64,000 nucleotides of DNA from Pseudomonas abieticivorans (GTDB taxonomy: Bacteria; Pseudomonadota; Gammaproteobacteria; Pseudomonadales; Pseudomonadaceae). Position 1 is the stretch's first letter, and every line of letters begins with the position of its first letter. Shown piece by piece: positions 54,539 to 63,496 of the stretch. A program made the translations under genes and the position numbers. The stretch covers positions 5,387,501-5,451,500 of the forward strand of contig NZ_CP094975.1 of assembly GCF_023509015.1 (NCBI RefSeq). The letters are read 5' to 3'. The notes under the pieces were generated by a model. It saw only the letters and a list, made by a program, of their open reading frames with translations. It had not been told where the DNA came from and ran no database searches.

Positions 54539-55015
54539 TCAATCCTCCGGCAAGTTATTGAAGATCTTCTCCAGCGTCGCATTCAACTTGCCGATCTGCA
54601 CCGGTGTCAGCCCCGTGAAGCTGTTGTTGAAGATGTGGCTGGTGGCCGCCTGTACCTCGTGGATCATCTCGTGCCCGCGTTCGGTCAACGAGACCTTGGT
54701 CACGCGCCCGTCGCTTTCGCTGACGCCGGTATCCACCAGCCCATCGGCCTTCATGCGGTAGACGATCTTGGTGATGGTCGACAGCTTGGCGATGGCGTGG
54801 ATGGAGATTTCCGAGATGCTCGATTCGCCGTTATCCAGCAGGATAAACAGGATGCGGTAGCGCGGGATGTCCATGTCGATCTTTTTCAGGGCCTTTTCCA
54901 TGGCCATGGCATAACGCCCATTGAGTCGCGCGAGCCAATAAAAAGGAAATTCCTCTTTCTTGAAGTGCTCGCTGGCAGGGTTGTAACGGCTGAGGCGTTT
55001 TTTGGGGGTGCTCAT
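54539..55015 (-). CDS. MarR-family transcriptional regulator
   Basis: 158 residues from ATG 55015 (MSTPKKRLSRYNPASEHFKK). The winged helix contains DIPRYRILFILLDNGESSIS, AIAKLSTITKIVYRMKADGL and the wing SESDGRVTKVSLTERG. It is the first regulator beside the aldolase/ABC-transporter region, which it may repress in response to a small aromatic or organic acid; this is inferred from order alone. Confidence 0.88.
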   Translation of the reverse strand: MSTPKKRLSRYNPASEHFKKEEFPFYWLARLNGRYAMAMEKALKKIDMDIPRYRILFILLDNGESSISEISIHAIAKLSTITKIVYRMKADGLVDTGVSESDGRVTKVSLTERGHEMIHEVQAATSHIFNNSFTGLTPVQIGKLNATLEKIFNNLPED

Positions 55016-55124
55016 GCAGGCTTTTCTTGTGGGTTTAACCAAGTGAGGGTGGATTTATAGGGGATTGAGCCGACGCTGTCGACTCTCCCTCCTCATGGCA
55101 TTGACGAAAAACGACCCGCAGGGT

Positions 55125-55877
55125 TTACCAGGGCTGGCCGCGCTCGGCGTGCAGCTTGCGCACCATGGCGTCGAAAAACTTCGTGGCAAAGCCACTTTCG
55201 CGGATCAGCATGGCGGTCAGGTCGGCGCATTTGGCGCTGATGGCTTCGGGCAGCGGGTTGTCTTCGCCGCCCAGTGCGCCGGCCTGGCACTGGATCTCGG
55301 CGGCGCGCTGCACGGTCCAGAGCAGGAAAAACGCCTTGGCGATGCTGCTTTCACCCACCGCGATGCCGTGGTTGCGCAGCACCAGGATGTGCTTGTCGCC
55401 CAGGCTGTGGATCATCCGCACCTTCTCGTCGTCGAACAGGGTGATGCCCTCGAAGGTGTGGTAACCGATGCGCCCGTGCAACTGCGCGCCGTAGAAGTTG
55501 TGGTGATTGAACCCGGCTTTTTTCTGCACGATGGCCGAGATCGGCGTGGTGTGGGTATGGATCAGGCATTGGATGTCGTCGCGGGCGCCGTGCACGGCGC
55601 TGTGCAGGGCAAAGCCGGCCGGGTTGGCGTCAAAGGGACTGTCGTCCAGTTTGTTCCCGGTCAGGTCGACCTTTAGCAGGTTGGCCGGGGTGACCTCGGT
55701 GTAGTTCAGGCCGAACGGGTTCACCAGGTAATGGTGGGCGGGGCCGGGCAGGCGCGCCGAGATATGGTTGAAGATGGTTTCGGTCCAGCCAAAAAAGTCC
55801 ACCAGGTGGTAGCAGTGCGCAAGCTGAACGCGCAGCGCCCACTCTTCGGCGCTGCAGGTGTCGGGGCGTTGGCTCAT
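55125..55877 (-). CDS. class II aldolase/adducin family protein
   Basis: 250 residues from ATG 55877. The metal-binding site pattern is present: HISARLPGPAHHYLVNPFGL, then LIHTHTTPISAIV with the HxH pair and LRNHGIAVGESS with a third His. The family includes fuculose-phosphate aldolase, but members of this longer subtype act on varied sugar or keto acids. The start is 1 bp from the end of the preceding ketopantoate-reductase-like gene, so the two form one operon. Confidence 0.9.
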   Translation of the reverse strand: MSQRPDTCSAEEWALRVQLAHCYHLVDFFGWTETIFNHISARLPGPAHHYLVNPFGLNYTEVTPANLLKVDLTGNKLDDSPFDANPAGFALHSAVHGARDDIQCLIHTHTTPISAIVQKKAGFNHHNFYGAQLHGRIGYHTFEGITLFDDEKVRMIHSLGDKHILVLRNHGIAVGESSIAKAFFLLWTVQRAAEIQCQAGALGGEDNPLPEAISAKCADLTAMLIRESGFATKFFDAMVRKLHAERGQPW

Positions 55878-55878
55878 G

Positions 55879-56871
55879 TCAGGCTCCTTGAGGGGTAGGG
55901 TGGGCGCCGCGAAAGCGTGCCAGGGCAATGATGTTGCGGGTAACGGGCATGGGCACCGCCATGTGTTCGGCCAGCTCCAGCACGGCGTCGCCGATGGCGG
56001 CGAGCTCCAGCGGCCGGCCCTTGTCGAAGTCTTGCAGCATGGAGGTGCGCACCGCACCCATGCCGGCGCCCAGCTCCAGGAAGGTGTGCGGGTCGATGCT
56101 CACCCGCGCGCCGTGGGCGGCGGCGGTCAACAGGGTTTCGTGCAGGGTGCTGCTGACCAGCTCGCGCAACTCGGGCAGGCCGTAGAGTTGTTCGAGCGTG
56201 GCGCCGGTGACCACCGACAACGGGTTGGAGGTCAGGTTGGCAATGATCTTGGTCCACAGCGAATCGCGGATGCGATCGGTGCTGCGCGCCTCGATGCCGG
56301 CGCGTTCGATCACATCGCGCAGTTGCTCCAGGCGTGGGCTCAGGCTGTTGTCAGGCTCGCCAACGATCATCAGGTGCGGGTTGCGCGATTCCACCACGCA
56401 GGGCTGTGGGCACTGGGCGGTGATGAACACCACGCAGCCGATCACGTGGCTCAGGTCCAGGGCGCGAGCCAGTTGCCCATCGACGTCCAGGGCTTTGATC
56501 GGTTGCCCGGCAAAGCGCCCGCCCTCGCCATGGAAGTACCACCAGGGCACGCCGTTGACCACCGGTACCACCACGGTGTGGGGGCCGACCATGGGTGGGA
56601 TCTGGGCCAGCACTGCCGGCAATGCCGGGGCCTTGGTGCAGATGAAAATCAGGTCTTGCTCGCCCAGTTCATGGGCGTTGTCGCTGGCGGTAACCCGAAC
56701 GTGATGCTCGCCTTGCAGGTCGCTCAGGCGGATGCCGTCGCGCTTCAGGGTGGCCAGGGTGTCGCCGCGCGCCAGCAGCTTGACCGGCTGGCCGCTGCCG
56801 ACCAAGCGGGCCGCCAGGGTGCAGCCAATCGCGCCGGCACCGACGATGGCGATGCGCAGGGTTGGGGTCAT
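55879..56871 (-). CDS. 2-dehydropantoate 2-reductase family protein
   Basis: 330 residues. An N-terminal Rossmann motif (IAIVGAGAIGCTLAARLVGS), the KAPALPAVLAQI helix, the NGVPWWYFHG segment and the conserved catalytic Lys region SLWTKIIANLTSNPLSVVTG identify the ApbA/PanE family. True PanE is about 300 residues and makes pantoate; here, next to an aldolase and an importer, it is more likely a catabolic 2-oxo/2-hydroxy acid reductase. The start is ATG 56871. Confidence 0.9.
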   Translation of the reverse strand: MTPTLRIAIVGAGAIGCTLAARLVGSGQPVKLLARGDTLATLKRDGIRLSDLQGEHHVRVTASDNAHELGEQDLIFICTKAPALPAVLAQIPPMVGPHTVVVPVVNGVPWWYFHGEGGRFAGQPIKALDVDGQLARALDLSHVIGCVVFITAQCPQPCVVESRNPHLMIVGEPDNSLSPRLEQLRDVIERAGIEARSTDRIRDSLWTKIIANLTSNPLSVVTGATLEQLYGLPELRELVSSTLHETLLTAAAHGARVSIDPHTFLELGAGMGAVRTSMLQDFDKGRPLELAAIGDAVLELAEHMAVPMPVTRNIIALARFRGAHPTPQGA

Positions 56872-56908
56872 GTGGGCTCCATGTTCCGGTTCAATAGGGC
56901 CTGCGCGC

Positions 56909-57652
56909 TCAACTGGCGAGCAGTTCCTGATGCTTGCTGGCCAGGCCCAGGTAGGCCTCGATCACCCGCGGGTCGTCGGCCAGTTGCGCAGCCGGGCCGT
57001 GCATGGCGATCTGCCCGGTTTCCAGCACGTAGGCGTAATCGGCCACGCGCAGGGCGGCGCGGGCGTTCTGCTCCACCAGCAGGATCGAGACGCCGGTCTG
57101 GCGCAGGGCGGTGATGATGCGAAAGATCTCCCGGGTGATCAGCGGGGCCAGGCCCAGGCTGGGCTCATCGAGCATCAGCAGGCGCGGCTTGGCCATCAGC
57201 GCGCGGCCGACGGCGAGCATTTGCCGCTCACCGCCAGACAGCGTCATGGCCAACTGGTCGCGGCGCTCCCACAAGCGAGGGAACAACTCGTAGACCTCTT
57301 TGAGCGTTTGCCCATGGTCGCGCTCGCCACGGCGGTGGCGCGCAAAGGCGCCCAGCAGCAGGTTGTCGGCCACGCTCATGCTGGTGAACAGCTCACGCTT
57401 TTCCGGCACCAGGCCCAGGCCGCGGCCGACCATCACCTCCACCTGCGGCACGGCCTCCAGTTGCCCATCGAACTGCACCTGGCCGCGCGAGTCCAGTACG
57501 CCCATGATCGCCGACAGCAGGGTGGTCTTGCCGGCGCCGTTGGGGCCGATCACCGTGACGATCTGCCCTTGGCCGACGTGCAGGCTGGCATTGCTCAGGG
57601 CCTCGACCTTACCGTAGGCGACGCTCAGGTTGTTGATTTCCAGCAGGTTCAT
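56909..57652 (-). CDS. livF: branched-chain-amino-acid-type ABC ATPase (LivF-like)
   Basis: 247 residues from ATG 57652. Walker [20 protein letters not shown], signature [17 protein letters not shown], Walker [15 protein letters not shown] and the H-loop [11 protein letters not shown] are present. The start shares one base with the stop of the upstream LivM-LivG gene (TAATG). LivF is one of two ATPases in the HAAT-type importer; the substrate here need not be leucine. Confidence 0.92.
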   Translation of the reverse strand: MNLLEINNLSVAYGKVEALSNASLHVGQGQIVTVIGPNGAGKTTLLSAIMGVLDSRGQVQFDGQLEAVPQVEVMVGRGLGLVPEKRELFTSMSVADNLLLGAFARHRRGERDHGQTLKEVYELFPRLWERRDQLAMTLSGGERQMLAVGRALMAKPRLLMLDEPSLGLAPLITREIFRIITALRQTGVSILLVEQNARAALRVADYAYVLETGQIAMHGPAAQLADDPRVIEAYLGLASKHQELLAS

Positions 57653-59448
57653 TATTCGGCCCCTCCAAGGTAGGCTTCCAATACTGCGGGGTTTTTCTGT
57701 ACGTCTTCGGGCAACCCGTGGGCGATGCGTTGGCCAAACTCCATGACCACCACGCGGTCGACCAGGCCCATGACGAAGTCCATGTCGTGCTCTACCAATA
57801 GAATGGCCATGCCTTCGCTGCGCAGGCGGCTGAGCAGCACCCCCAGGGCCTCTTTTTCTTTGTGGCGCAGACCGGCGGCGGGCTCGTCGAGCAGCAGCAG
57901 GCAGGGGTCGGCGCACAGTGCGCGGGCGATTTCCAAAATGCGCTGTTGGCCCAGGGCCAGGCTGCCGGCTTGCTCGAACAGGCAATCGCCCAGGCCCACG
58001 CGTTCCAGCTGGCGCTTGGCTTCGGCCAGCAGGTCGGCTTCTTCGGCGCGCTCCAGGTGCAGGCTGGCGGCCAAGACCCCCTGATGGCCGCGCAAGTGGG
58101 CGCCCAGTGCGACGTTCTCCAGCACACTCATGGTGGGCAGCAATTTCACGTGCTGGAAGGTGCGGCTCATGCCCATGTGCGCCACCTTGCGTGAGCGTTG
58201 GCCGTTGATGCGCTGGCCCATGAACAGCACGTCGCCGCTAGTGGGCGTGTCGACCCCGGACAGCTGGTTGAACAGGGTACTTTTGCCGGCGCCGTTGGGG
58301 CCGATCAGGGCCAGGATTTCGCCAGCGTGGACCTCAAGGTTCATGTCGTTGTTGGCCACCAGGCCACCGAAGCGCCGGGTAACGTGGCGAGCTTCCAGTA
58401 TCACCTGGCCGTGGGCCGGCAGGGTGCGCCGGGGCAGTTCGCGGCGGCTGACGGGCAGCTCGCGTACCGGGGGCTTGGCGCGACGCTTGAACAGCCCGCT
58501 GAGCATCGGCCACAAACCGCCCGGTGCACGCTGCATCAGCACCACGATCAGCACGCCGAACACAATGGTTTCATAGTTGCCGGCATCGCCTAACAACAGG
58601 GGTAACCAATCCTGCAGCCATTGCTTGAGCACGGTCAGTACGCCAGCCCCCAACAATGCGCCCCACACGCTGCCCACCCCGCCGATCAGCGCCATGAACA
58701 GGTAGTCGATGCCCATGCTCAGGCCGAACGGCGTTGGGTTGACGAAGCGTTGGGTATGGGCGTACAGCCAGCCAGACACCGAGGCGAACACCGCCGAGAT
58801 GACGAAGATCACCAGCTTGGAACGGAAGGTGTCCACGCCCATGGACTCGGCCATCAACTGCCCACCCTTGAGCGCGCGAATCGCCCGGCCTTCCCGGGAG
58901 TCGAGCAGGTTGCGGGTCAGCAGCATGGCCACCAGCAGCACCGCCCAGATCAAGTAATAAATGTGCTCGCCGCGCGCCAGGGAAAAGCCCAGCAGCGAAA
59001 TCGGCGGCAGGCCGCTGACCCCGGTGTGCCCGCCCAAGGACTCCACGGTGCCGAAGGCGTAATACAGCGACAGGCCCCAGGCGATGGTGCCCAGCGGCAG
59101 GTAATGGCCCGACAGGCGCAAGGTCAGGGTGCCCAGGATCAGCGCCACGCACACGGTCAATGCCACGCCCACCAGCAGCGTCAGCCAAGGCGACGCGCTG
59201 GCCCAGGCCAGCCAGGCGGGCAGTTGTTGGGCGGTGGTCAGCCAAGCGGTGGTGTAGGCGCCCACGCCCACGAACGCGGCCTGGCCGAAACTGGTCATGC
59301 CGCCCACCCCGGTCAGCAACACCAGGCCCAGCACCACCAAGGTGTACAGGCCGATGTAGTTGAGCAGGGTGACGTAGAACGCCGGCAGCAACAGCGGGGC
59401 GACGCCCAGCACGGCCACCAGGGCCAGGATCAGGTAGCGCGGCTTCAT
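57652..59448 (-). CDS. LivM-LivG fusion: HAAT-type ABC permease joined to ATPase
   Basis: 598 residues from ATG 59448, overlapping livH by 4 bp. Residues 1 to about 325 are a LivM permease ([60 protein letters not shown]). After a basic linker, residues about 350-598 are a LivG ATPase with Walker [21 protein letters not shown], signature [16 protein letters not shown] and Walker [14 protein letters not shown]. Fused LivMG exists in several proteobacteria. With LivH, LivF and the binding protein it completes an importer. Confidence 0.92.
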   Translation of the reverse strand: MKPRYLILALVAVLGVAPLLLPAFYVTLLNYIGLYTLVVLGLVLLTGVGGMTSFGQAAFVGVGAYTTAWLTTAQQLPAWLAWASASPWLTLLVGVALTVCVALILGTLTLRLSGHYLPLGTIAWGLSLYYAFGTVESLGGHTGVSGLPPISLLGFSLARGEHIYYLIWAVLLVAMLLTRNLLDSREGRAIRALKGGQLMAESMGVDTFRSKLVIFVISAVFASVSGWLYAHTQRFVNPTPFGLSMGIDYLFMALIGGVGSVWGALLGAGVLTVLKQWLQDWLPLLLGDAGNYETIVFGVLIVVLMQRAPGGLWPMLSGLFKRRAKPPVRELPVSRRELPRRTLPAHGQVILEARHVTRRFGGLVANNDMNLEVHAGEILALIGPNGAGKSTLFNQLSGVDTPTSGDVLFMGQRINGQRSRKVAHMGMSRTFQHVKLLPTMSVLENVALGAHLRGHQGVLAASLHLERAEEADLLAEAKRQLERVGLGDCLFEQAGSLALGQQRILEIARALCADPCLLLLDEPAAGLRHKEKEALGVLLSRLRSEGMAILLVEHDMDFVMGLVDRVVVMEFGQRIAHGLPEDVQKNPAVLEAYLGGAE

Positions 59449-60482
59449 TGTTCTTCCTCCACGTGACGGGTGGTCAGCGAGCGCCAGAGCAGGAACGGGA
59501 TGATCAGGGTGAACACGATGATCTCTTTGTAGGCGCTGGCCCAGAACATCGAGAACGCCTCGATCATGCCCACGGCCAGGGCGCCGATGGCGGCGACCGG
59601 GTAGCTGGCCAGGCCGCCGATGATGGCGCCGACAAAGCCCTTGAGGCTGATGATGAAGCCGGAGTCGAAATACAGCGTGGTGATGGGCGCGATCAGGATC
59701 CCCGACAGCGCGCCGATGAAGGCTGCCAGGGTGAACGTGGCCTTGCCCGCAAGGTTGGGCGAGATGCCCATCAGCCGCGCGCCCATGCGGTTCACCGCCG
59801 TGGCGCGCAGGGCCTTGCCATACAGCGTGCGCTCGAAGAACAGAAACAGCAGCACGATCAACGCCAGCGACACGGCGATCACCCATAGGGTCTGACTGTT
59901 GAACATCACCGGGCCGATCTCCAGGCCTTGCTCGGAGAACGGCTGGGTGCGTGCGCCCTCGGCGCCGAACAGCAGCAGGCCGATGCCGACCATGCTCACG
60001 TGCACGGCGATCGACACGATCAGCAGCACCAGTGAACTGGCCGCGGCAATCGGCTGGAACACCAGCCGGTAGATCTGCGGCCCCAAGGGCACCACCAGGG
60101 CCAGGGTCAGCAGCGCCTGGGCCGCCATGGGCAGTTCGGCCAGGGGCAGGGTGCGCACGGCAACCACCAGCAGCAGCGCATAGCCGAGCTTGATAAGCAC
60201 CGTTTTTGGAAAGCGCCAGGCACGGCCGGCGCGCAGCGGGGCGATCAGGTCCAGCGCGCAGTCGGCCACGCTCAGGGCCAGCACCAGCCACACCAGCGCC
60301 GTCGGGTGGCCCGACTGCACGCCGGCCATGGTCAAGGCGCCATAGGTCACAAACTCGCCCTGGGGGATCAGCAGGATGCGGGTCACGGTAAACACCAGCA
60401 GGATCGACAGGGCCAGCAGCGCATAGATCGCGCCATTGGTCAGGCCGTCTTGCCCCAGCAGCAAGGCTATCTGGAAATTCAT
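59445..60482 (-). CDS. livH: branched-chain-amino-acid-type ABC permease (LivH-like)
   Basis: 345 residues, inner membrane, with about eight to nine helices. The N-terminal LTNGAIYALLALSILLVFTV and ILLIPQGEFVTYGALT, and the C-terminal ATFTLAAFIGALSGILIAPI region are LivH features, as is GFVGAIIGGLASYPVAAIGA. A central insert of roughly 60 residues lengthens it compared with E. coli LivH (308). It partners the fused LivMG. Confidence 0.92.
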   Translation of the reverse strand: MNFQIALLLGQDGLTNGAIYALLALSILLVFTVTRILLIPQGEFVTYGALTMAGVQSGHPTALVWLVLALSVADCALDLIAPLRAGRAWRFPKTVLIKLGYALLLVVAVRTLPLAELPMAAQALLTLALVVPLGPQIYRLVFQPIAAASSLVLLIVSIAVHVSMVGIGLLLFGAEGARTQPFSEQGLEIGPVMFNSQTLWVIAVSLALIVLLFLFFERTLYGKALRATAVNRMGARLMGISPNLAGKATFTLAAFIGALSGILIAPITTLYFDSGFIISLKGFVGAIIGGLASYPVAAIGALAVGMIEAFSMFWASAYKEIIVFTLIIPFLLWRSLTTRHVEEEQ

Positions 60483-60559
60483 GGTCGGGCTCTTCTACAG
60501 GGTCATCAGGGTTGCGCGCCGGGCGGTCACGATGGCCGCCGGGCGCTGGGCAAGCCGCC

Positions 60560-61708
60560 TCAGTGGCTGAGCAAGGTCCAGGTGCCGTTCTTCACCTGGA
60601 TCAGCTCGCGGCCACGTTCATCAAAGCCGCTGTGGTCTTCGGCGCTCATGGTGTAGACGCCTTGGGTGCCCGCCAGCTCGTGCGTCTGCTCCAAGGCATC
60701 GCGCAGTGCCTGGCGGAAGGCCGGGGTGCCGGGCGCGGCCTTGGCCGCCGCCACGGGGATGGCCGCTTGCAGCAGCAGCCCGGCGTCATAGGTGTTGGCG
60801 CCGAAGGTGGCCGGCTTGCTGCCATTGAGTTTTTCGTAAGCGGCGATGTAGTCGCTGGCGACCTTCTTGGACGGGTTGCTGTCGGGGATTTCGTCGAGTA
60901 CCAGCATGGCGCTGGCGGCCAGGATAGTGCCTTCGACTTTCTTGCCGCCCAGCTTCAGGTAGTCGGGCAGGGCGGCGCCGTGAGTCTGGTACACCTGGCC
61001 GCGAAAGCCCTGGTCGAACAGGGTGGTTTGTGGCATCACCGCAGAGCTGCCAGGGGCGGCGATCAACACTGCATCGGGGCGGCTGGCCAGCACTTTCAGG
61101 CTTTGCCCGGTGACCGAGGTGTCCTGGCGCTGGAAGCGCTCGCTGGCGACGATCTTGATGCCGTGCTCGGCGGCCAGGGCGCTGGTGACCTTGGCCCAGT
61201 TTTCACCGTAGGGGTCGGCGGTGCCAATCAACGCGAGGGTCTTGATGCCCTTGGCGTCCATGTTCTGGAACAGCGCCTTGGCAATCAGGTCGTCGTTCTG
61301 GGTGGTCTTGAATACCCACTTCTTGTCGGCCGTCATCGGCACCACCACGGCGGCCGTGCCTACCGGTGCCAGCAGCGGCACCCCGGCTTCGGCGGCGAAC
61401 TGGATCACGCCCATGGCGTTGGGCGAGCCACTCGGGCCGATGATCGCATCCACATTGTCTTCGCTGATCAGCTTCTTCAGCGCCTTGACCGTGGCAGTGG
61501 GGTCGCTGCCGTCATCCAGGTCGATGTAGGTGATCTTCTGGTCGCCCGCCATGCGCGGCAACAGCGCCACGGTGTTCTTCTGCGGGATGCCAACCAGGGC
61601 GATGGGCCCGGTGGCCGAGGTGATCACGCCCACCTTCACGTCGGCCTGGGCAAGGCCTGCACAGGCGGCACTCAACAACAAGGTAGACACAGCTTTCTTC
61701 AAGCGCAT
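60560..61708 (-). CDS. HAAT-family periplasmic substrate-binding protein
   Basis: 382 residues with a signal peptide (MRLKKAVSTLLLSAACAGLA). The Leu/Ile/Val-binding fold appears in VGVITSATGPIALVGIPQKN, DAIIGPSGSPNAMGVIQFAA, AVVVPMTADKKWVFKTTQND and TLALIGTADPYGENW. It is the first gene of the livK-like/livH/livMG/livF transcript (78 bp before livH). Ligands of this family include amino acids, amides, urea and aromatic acids; the ligand is not readable. Confidence 0.9.
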   Translation of the reverse strand: MRLKKAVSTLLLSAACAGLAQADVKVGVITSATGPIALVGIPQKNTVALLPRMAGDQKITYIDLDDGSDPTATVKALKKLISEDNVDAIIGPSGSPNAMGVIQFAAEAGVPLLAPVGTAAVVVPMTADKKWVFKTTQNDDLIAKALFQNMDAKGIKTLALIGTADPYGENWAKVTSALAAEHGIKIVASERFQRQDTSVTGQSLKVLASRPDAVLIAAPGSSAVMPQTTLFDQGFRGQVYQTHGAALPDYLKLGGKKVEGTILAASAMLVLDEIPDSNPSKKVASDYIAAYEKLNGSKPATFGANTYDAGLLLQAAIPVAAAKAAPGTPAFRQALRDALEQTHELAGTQGVYTMSAEDHSGFDERGRELIQVKNGTWTLLSH

Positions 61709-62377
61709 GGGTTTCTCCGAAGCGTGAGGAGGGCGAAGCCGGGTTCGGGAACTGACTTCAGCAAAGGTGACAGGGCGATAGCAGGTTGCATGCCAGCAAC
61801 GGGCTGTGCGCCGTGCCGAGGCGGTGCCCGGCGTAGTAGTTGAGCCGGGTCGGCTGTGCGGAATTTCTTACGATGCGCGCGTGGGCAAAGGTCGAGTGAA
61901 AACCCCTTGGAGGCGAGCAGGGGCAAGGCTTTGCCGAGCGGTGGATGGCGATAAAAAGCGCTTTGTTTTTTTGAATTTATTTAGCGATTTTTACCGTAAA
62001 AATCCGCTTATTTTTTACGGTAAATTTCCATTAAATATTTATCCAGTTCAGGGCTCGTCTACCTAGGTTCGAGCACGGTGGTAGCGGCGTTATTAAGTAT
62101 AGATATCTCTATAAAAAACATATAAAACAGCTAGTTAAGTCAATTTTTTGCGAGATTAAAGGCATTTCGGCCAGCTTTTGTGCTGTTACCAAAATGCACG
62201 TGAACGGTGCATTCGGTAAAAAATTGCACCCAAAATACTCACTTATTTTTTGCCAAAAAATTAATTGACAATTCACGTAAAAATTACGATTTTAGATTTA
62301 AGCGCTCGGCAGGCCACGGTCCGTTGAGCTCATGGTGTGTGGCGCCATCGGCGTCGTCTTATTCAATAGGTGATGGC
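61709..62377. other. AT-rich divergent control region with palindromes
   Basis: 669 bp without a credible gene between the divergent binding-protein and amidase genes; about 61965-62300 is strongly AT-rich. Two dyads stand out: TTTACCGTAAAAA/TTTTTTACGGTAAA (within 61988-62025) and TTACC-AAA-ATGCAC/GTGCAT-TC-GGTAA (62186-62219). They are probable operators or promoter elements for the two transcripts. No recognised riboswitch or ncRNA was seen. Confidence 0.6.
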
Positions 62378-63490
62378 ATGACAATCGTCGTCCAAGATTT
62401 GGCCCTAGGTGGCAACGGCCTGAGTGTGATGATCAAGGACACCCTTGATATCGCAGGCCACCCTACCTGTGCTGCGAGTGCGGCCCTGGCCGATGCACCT
62501 GCCGCCCTGGCGCATGCCCAGGTGGTCAAGGATGTGTTGGCCGCAAACTGCCGAATCATCGGCAAGACCAGCCTGCATGAACTGGCCTTTGGTACCACCG
62601 GCATCAACCAGTGGGCCGGTACCGCGCTCAACCCGCTGTACCCGGCGCGCATCCCCGGGGGCTCGTCCAGCGGTTCGGCCGCTGCCGTGGCCGCGGGCCT
62701 GGCGGACTTTTCCATCGGCACCGACACCGGGGGTTCGGTGCGCATTCCGGCCGCCTGCTGCGGCGTATGGGGCTTGAAGCCGACCTTCGGCCGGGTCAGT
62801 CGCCAAGGTGTGATGCCAGCCGTCAGCAGCCTGGATTGCGTGGGCCCGTTTGCCGCTGATAGCGAGCGGCTGATTGCCGCGATGCAGGCCATTGATCCCA
62901 GTTTCAAGGCACTGCCAGCGGTGGCCCACCTGAACATTGGCGTGGTGCCGGTGCAGGCCCACCCTGAAGTACAAGCGGCCGTGGATGCAGCCCTGCAAGG
63001 CAGCGGTTTTGCCTTGCATGAGCAGCCGTTGCCCGGCATGGCCGCGGCCTACGACGCGGGCCTGGTGGTGATCAATCGCGAAACCTGGAACGCCTGTGGC
63101 CACCTGCTGGCCACCGGCAAGGTAGGCGCCGACATCGCCGGGCGCCTGCAAGCGGCGGCCGACACCTCGGATGCAGCTCTGGCCACCGCCGAACAGGTGC
63201 GCCAGGCGTTTACCGCCCAAGTCGATGCGGCCCTGGCGCGCTTCCCGATCCTGGCCATGCCGACCATGCCCGACTACCCGCTGCTGCTCAGCGAAGCGGC
63301 TGACACCCGCGCCGTGATCGGCATGACCGCCTTCGTGCGGCCCTTCAACCTTTCCGGCCACCCGGCCCTGACGCTGCCGTTGATCGGCGCTTCAGGCTTG
63401 CCGGTGGGCCTCCAACTGATCGCCGCCAAAGGCGCGGACGAACTGCTGTGCGCAGTCGCCCGCGAACTGTCGCGCCGCCTAGCAAGGTAA
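62378..63490 (+). CDS. amidase-signature family hydrolase
   Basis: 370 residues from ATG 62378 (AGGTGATGG upstream; the longer open frame lies in AT-rich DNA and is rejected). The catalytic triad is complete: Lys20 (SVMIKDTLDIAGHPT), cis-Ser in PGGSSSGSAAAVAAG (about residue 96) and nucleophile Ser120 (GTDTGGSVRIPAACCG). It is shorter than GatA (about 480), so it is probably a small catabolic amidase acting on the imported compound. The flanking flavoprotein and importer suggest one pathway. Confidence 0.9.
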   Translation: MTIVVQDLALGGNGLSVMIKDTLDIAGHPTCAASAALADAPAALAHAQVVKDVLAANCRIIGKTSLHELAFGTTGINQWAGTALNPLYPARIPGGSSSGSAAAVAAGLADFSIGTDTGGSVRIPAACCGVWGLKPTFGRVSRQGVMPAVSSLDCVGPFAADSERLIAAMQAIDPSFKALPAVAHLNIGVVPVQAHPEVQAAVDAALQGSGFALHEQPLPGMAAAYDAGLVVINRETWNACGHLLATGKVGADIAGRLQAAADTSDAALATAEQVRQAFTAQVDAALARFPILAMPTMPDYPLLLSEAADTRAVIGMTAFVRPFNLSGHPALTLPLIGASGLPVGLQLIAAKGADELLCAVARELSRRLAR

Positions 63491-63496
63491 TCCTGC

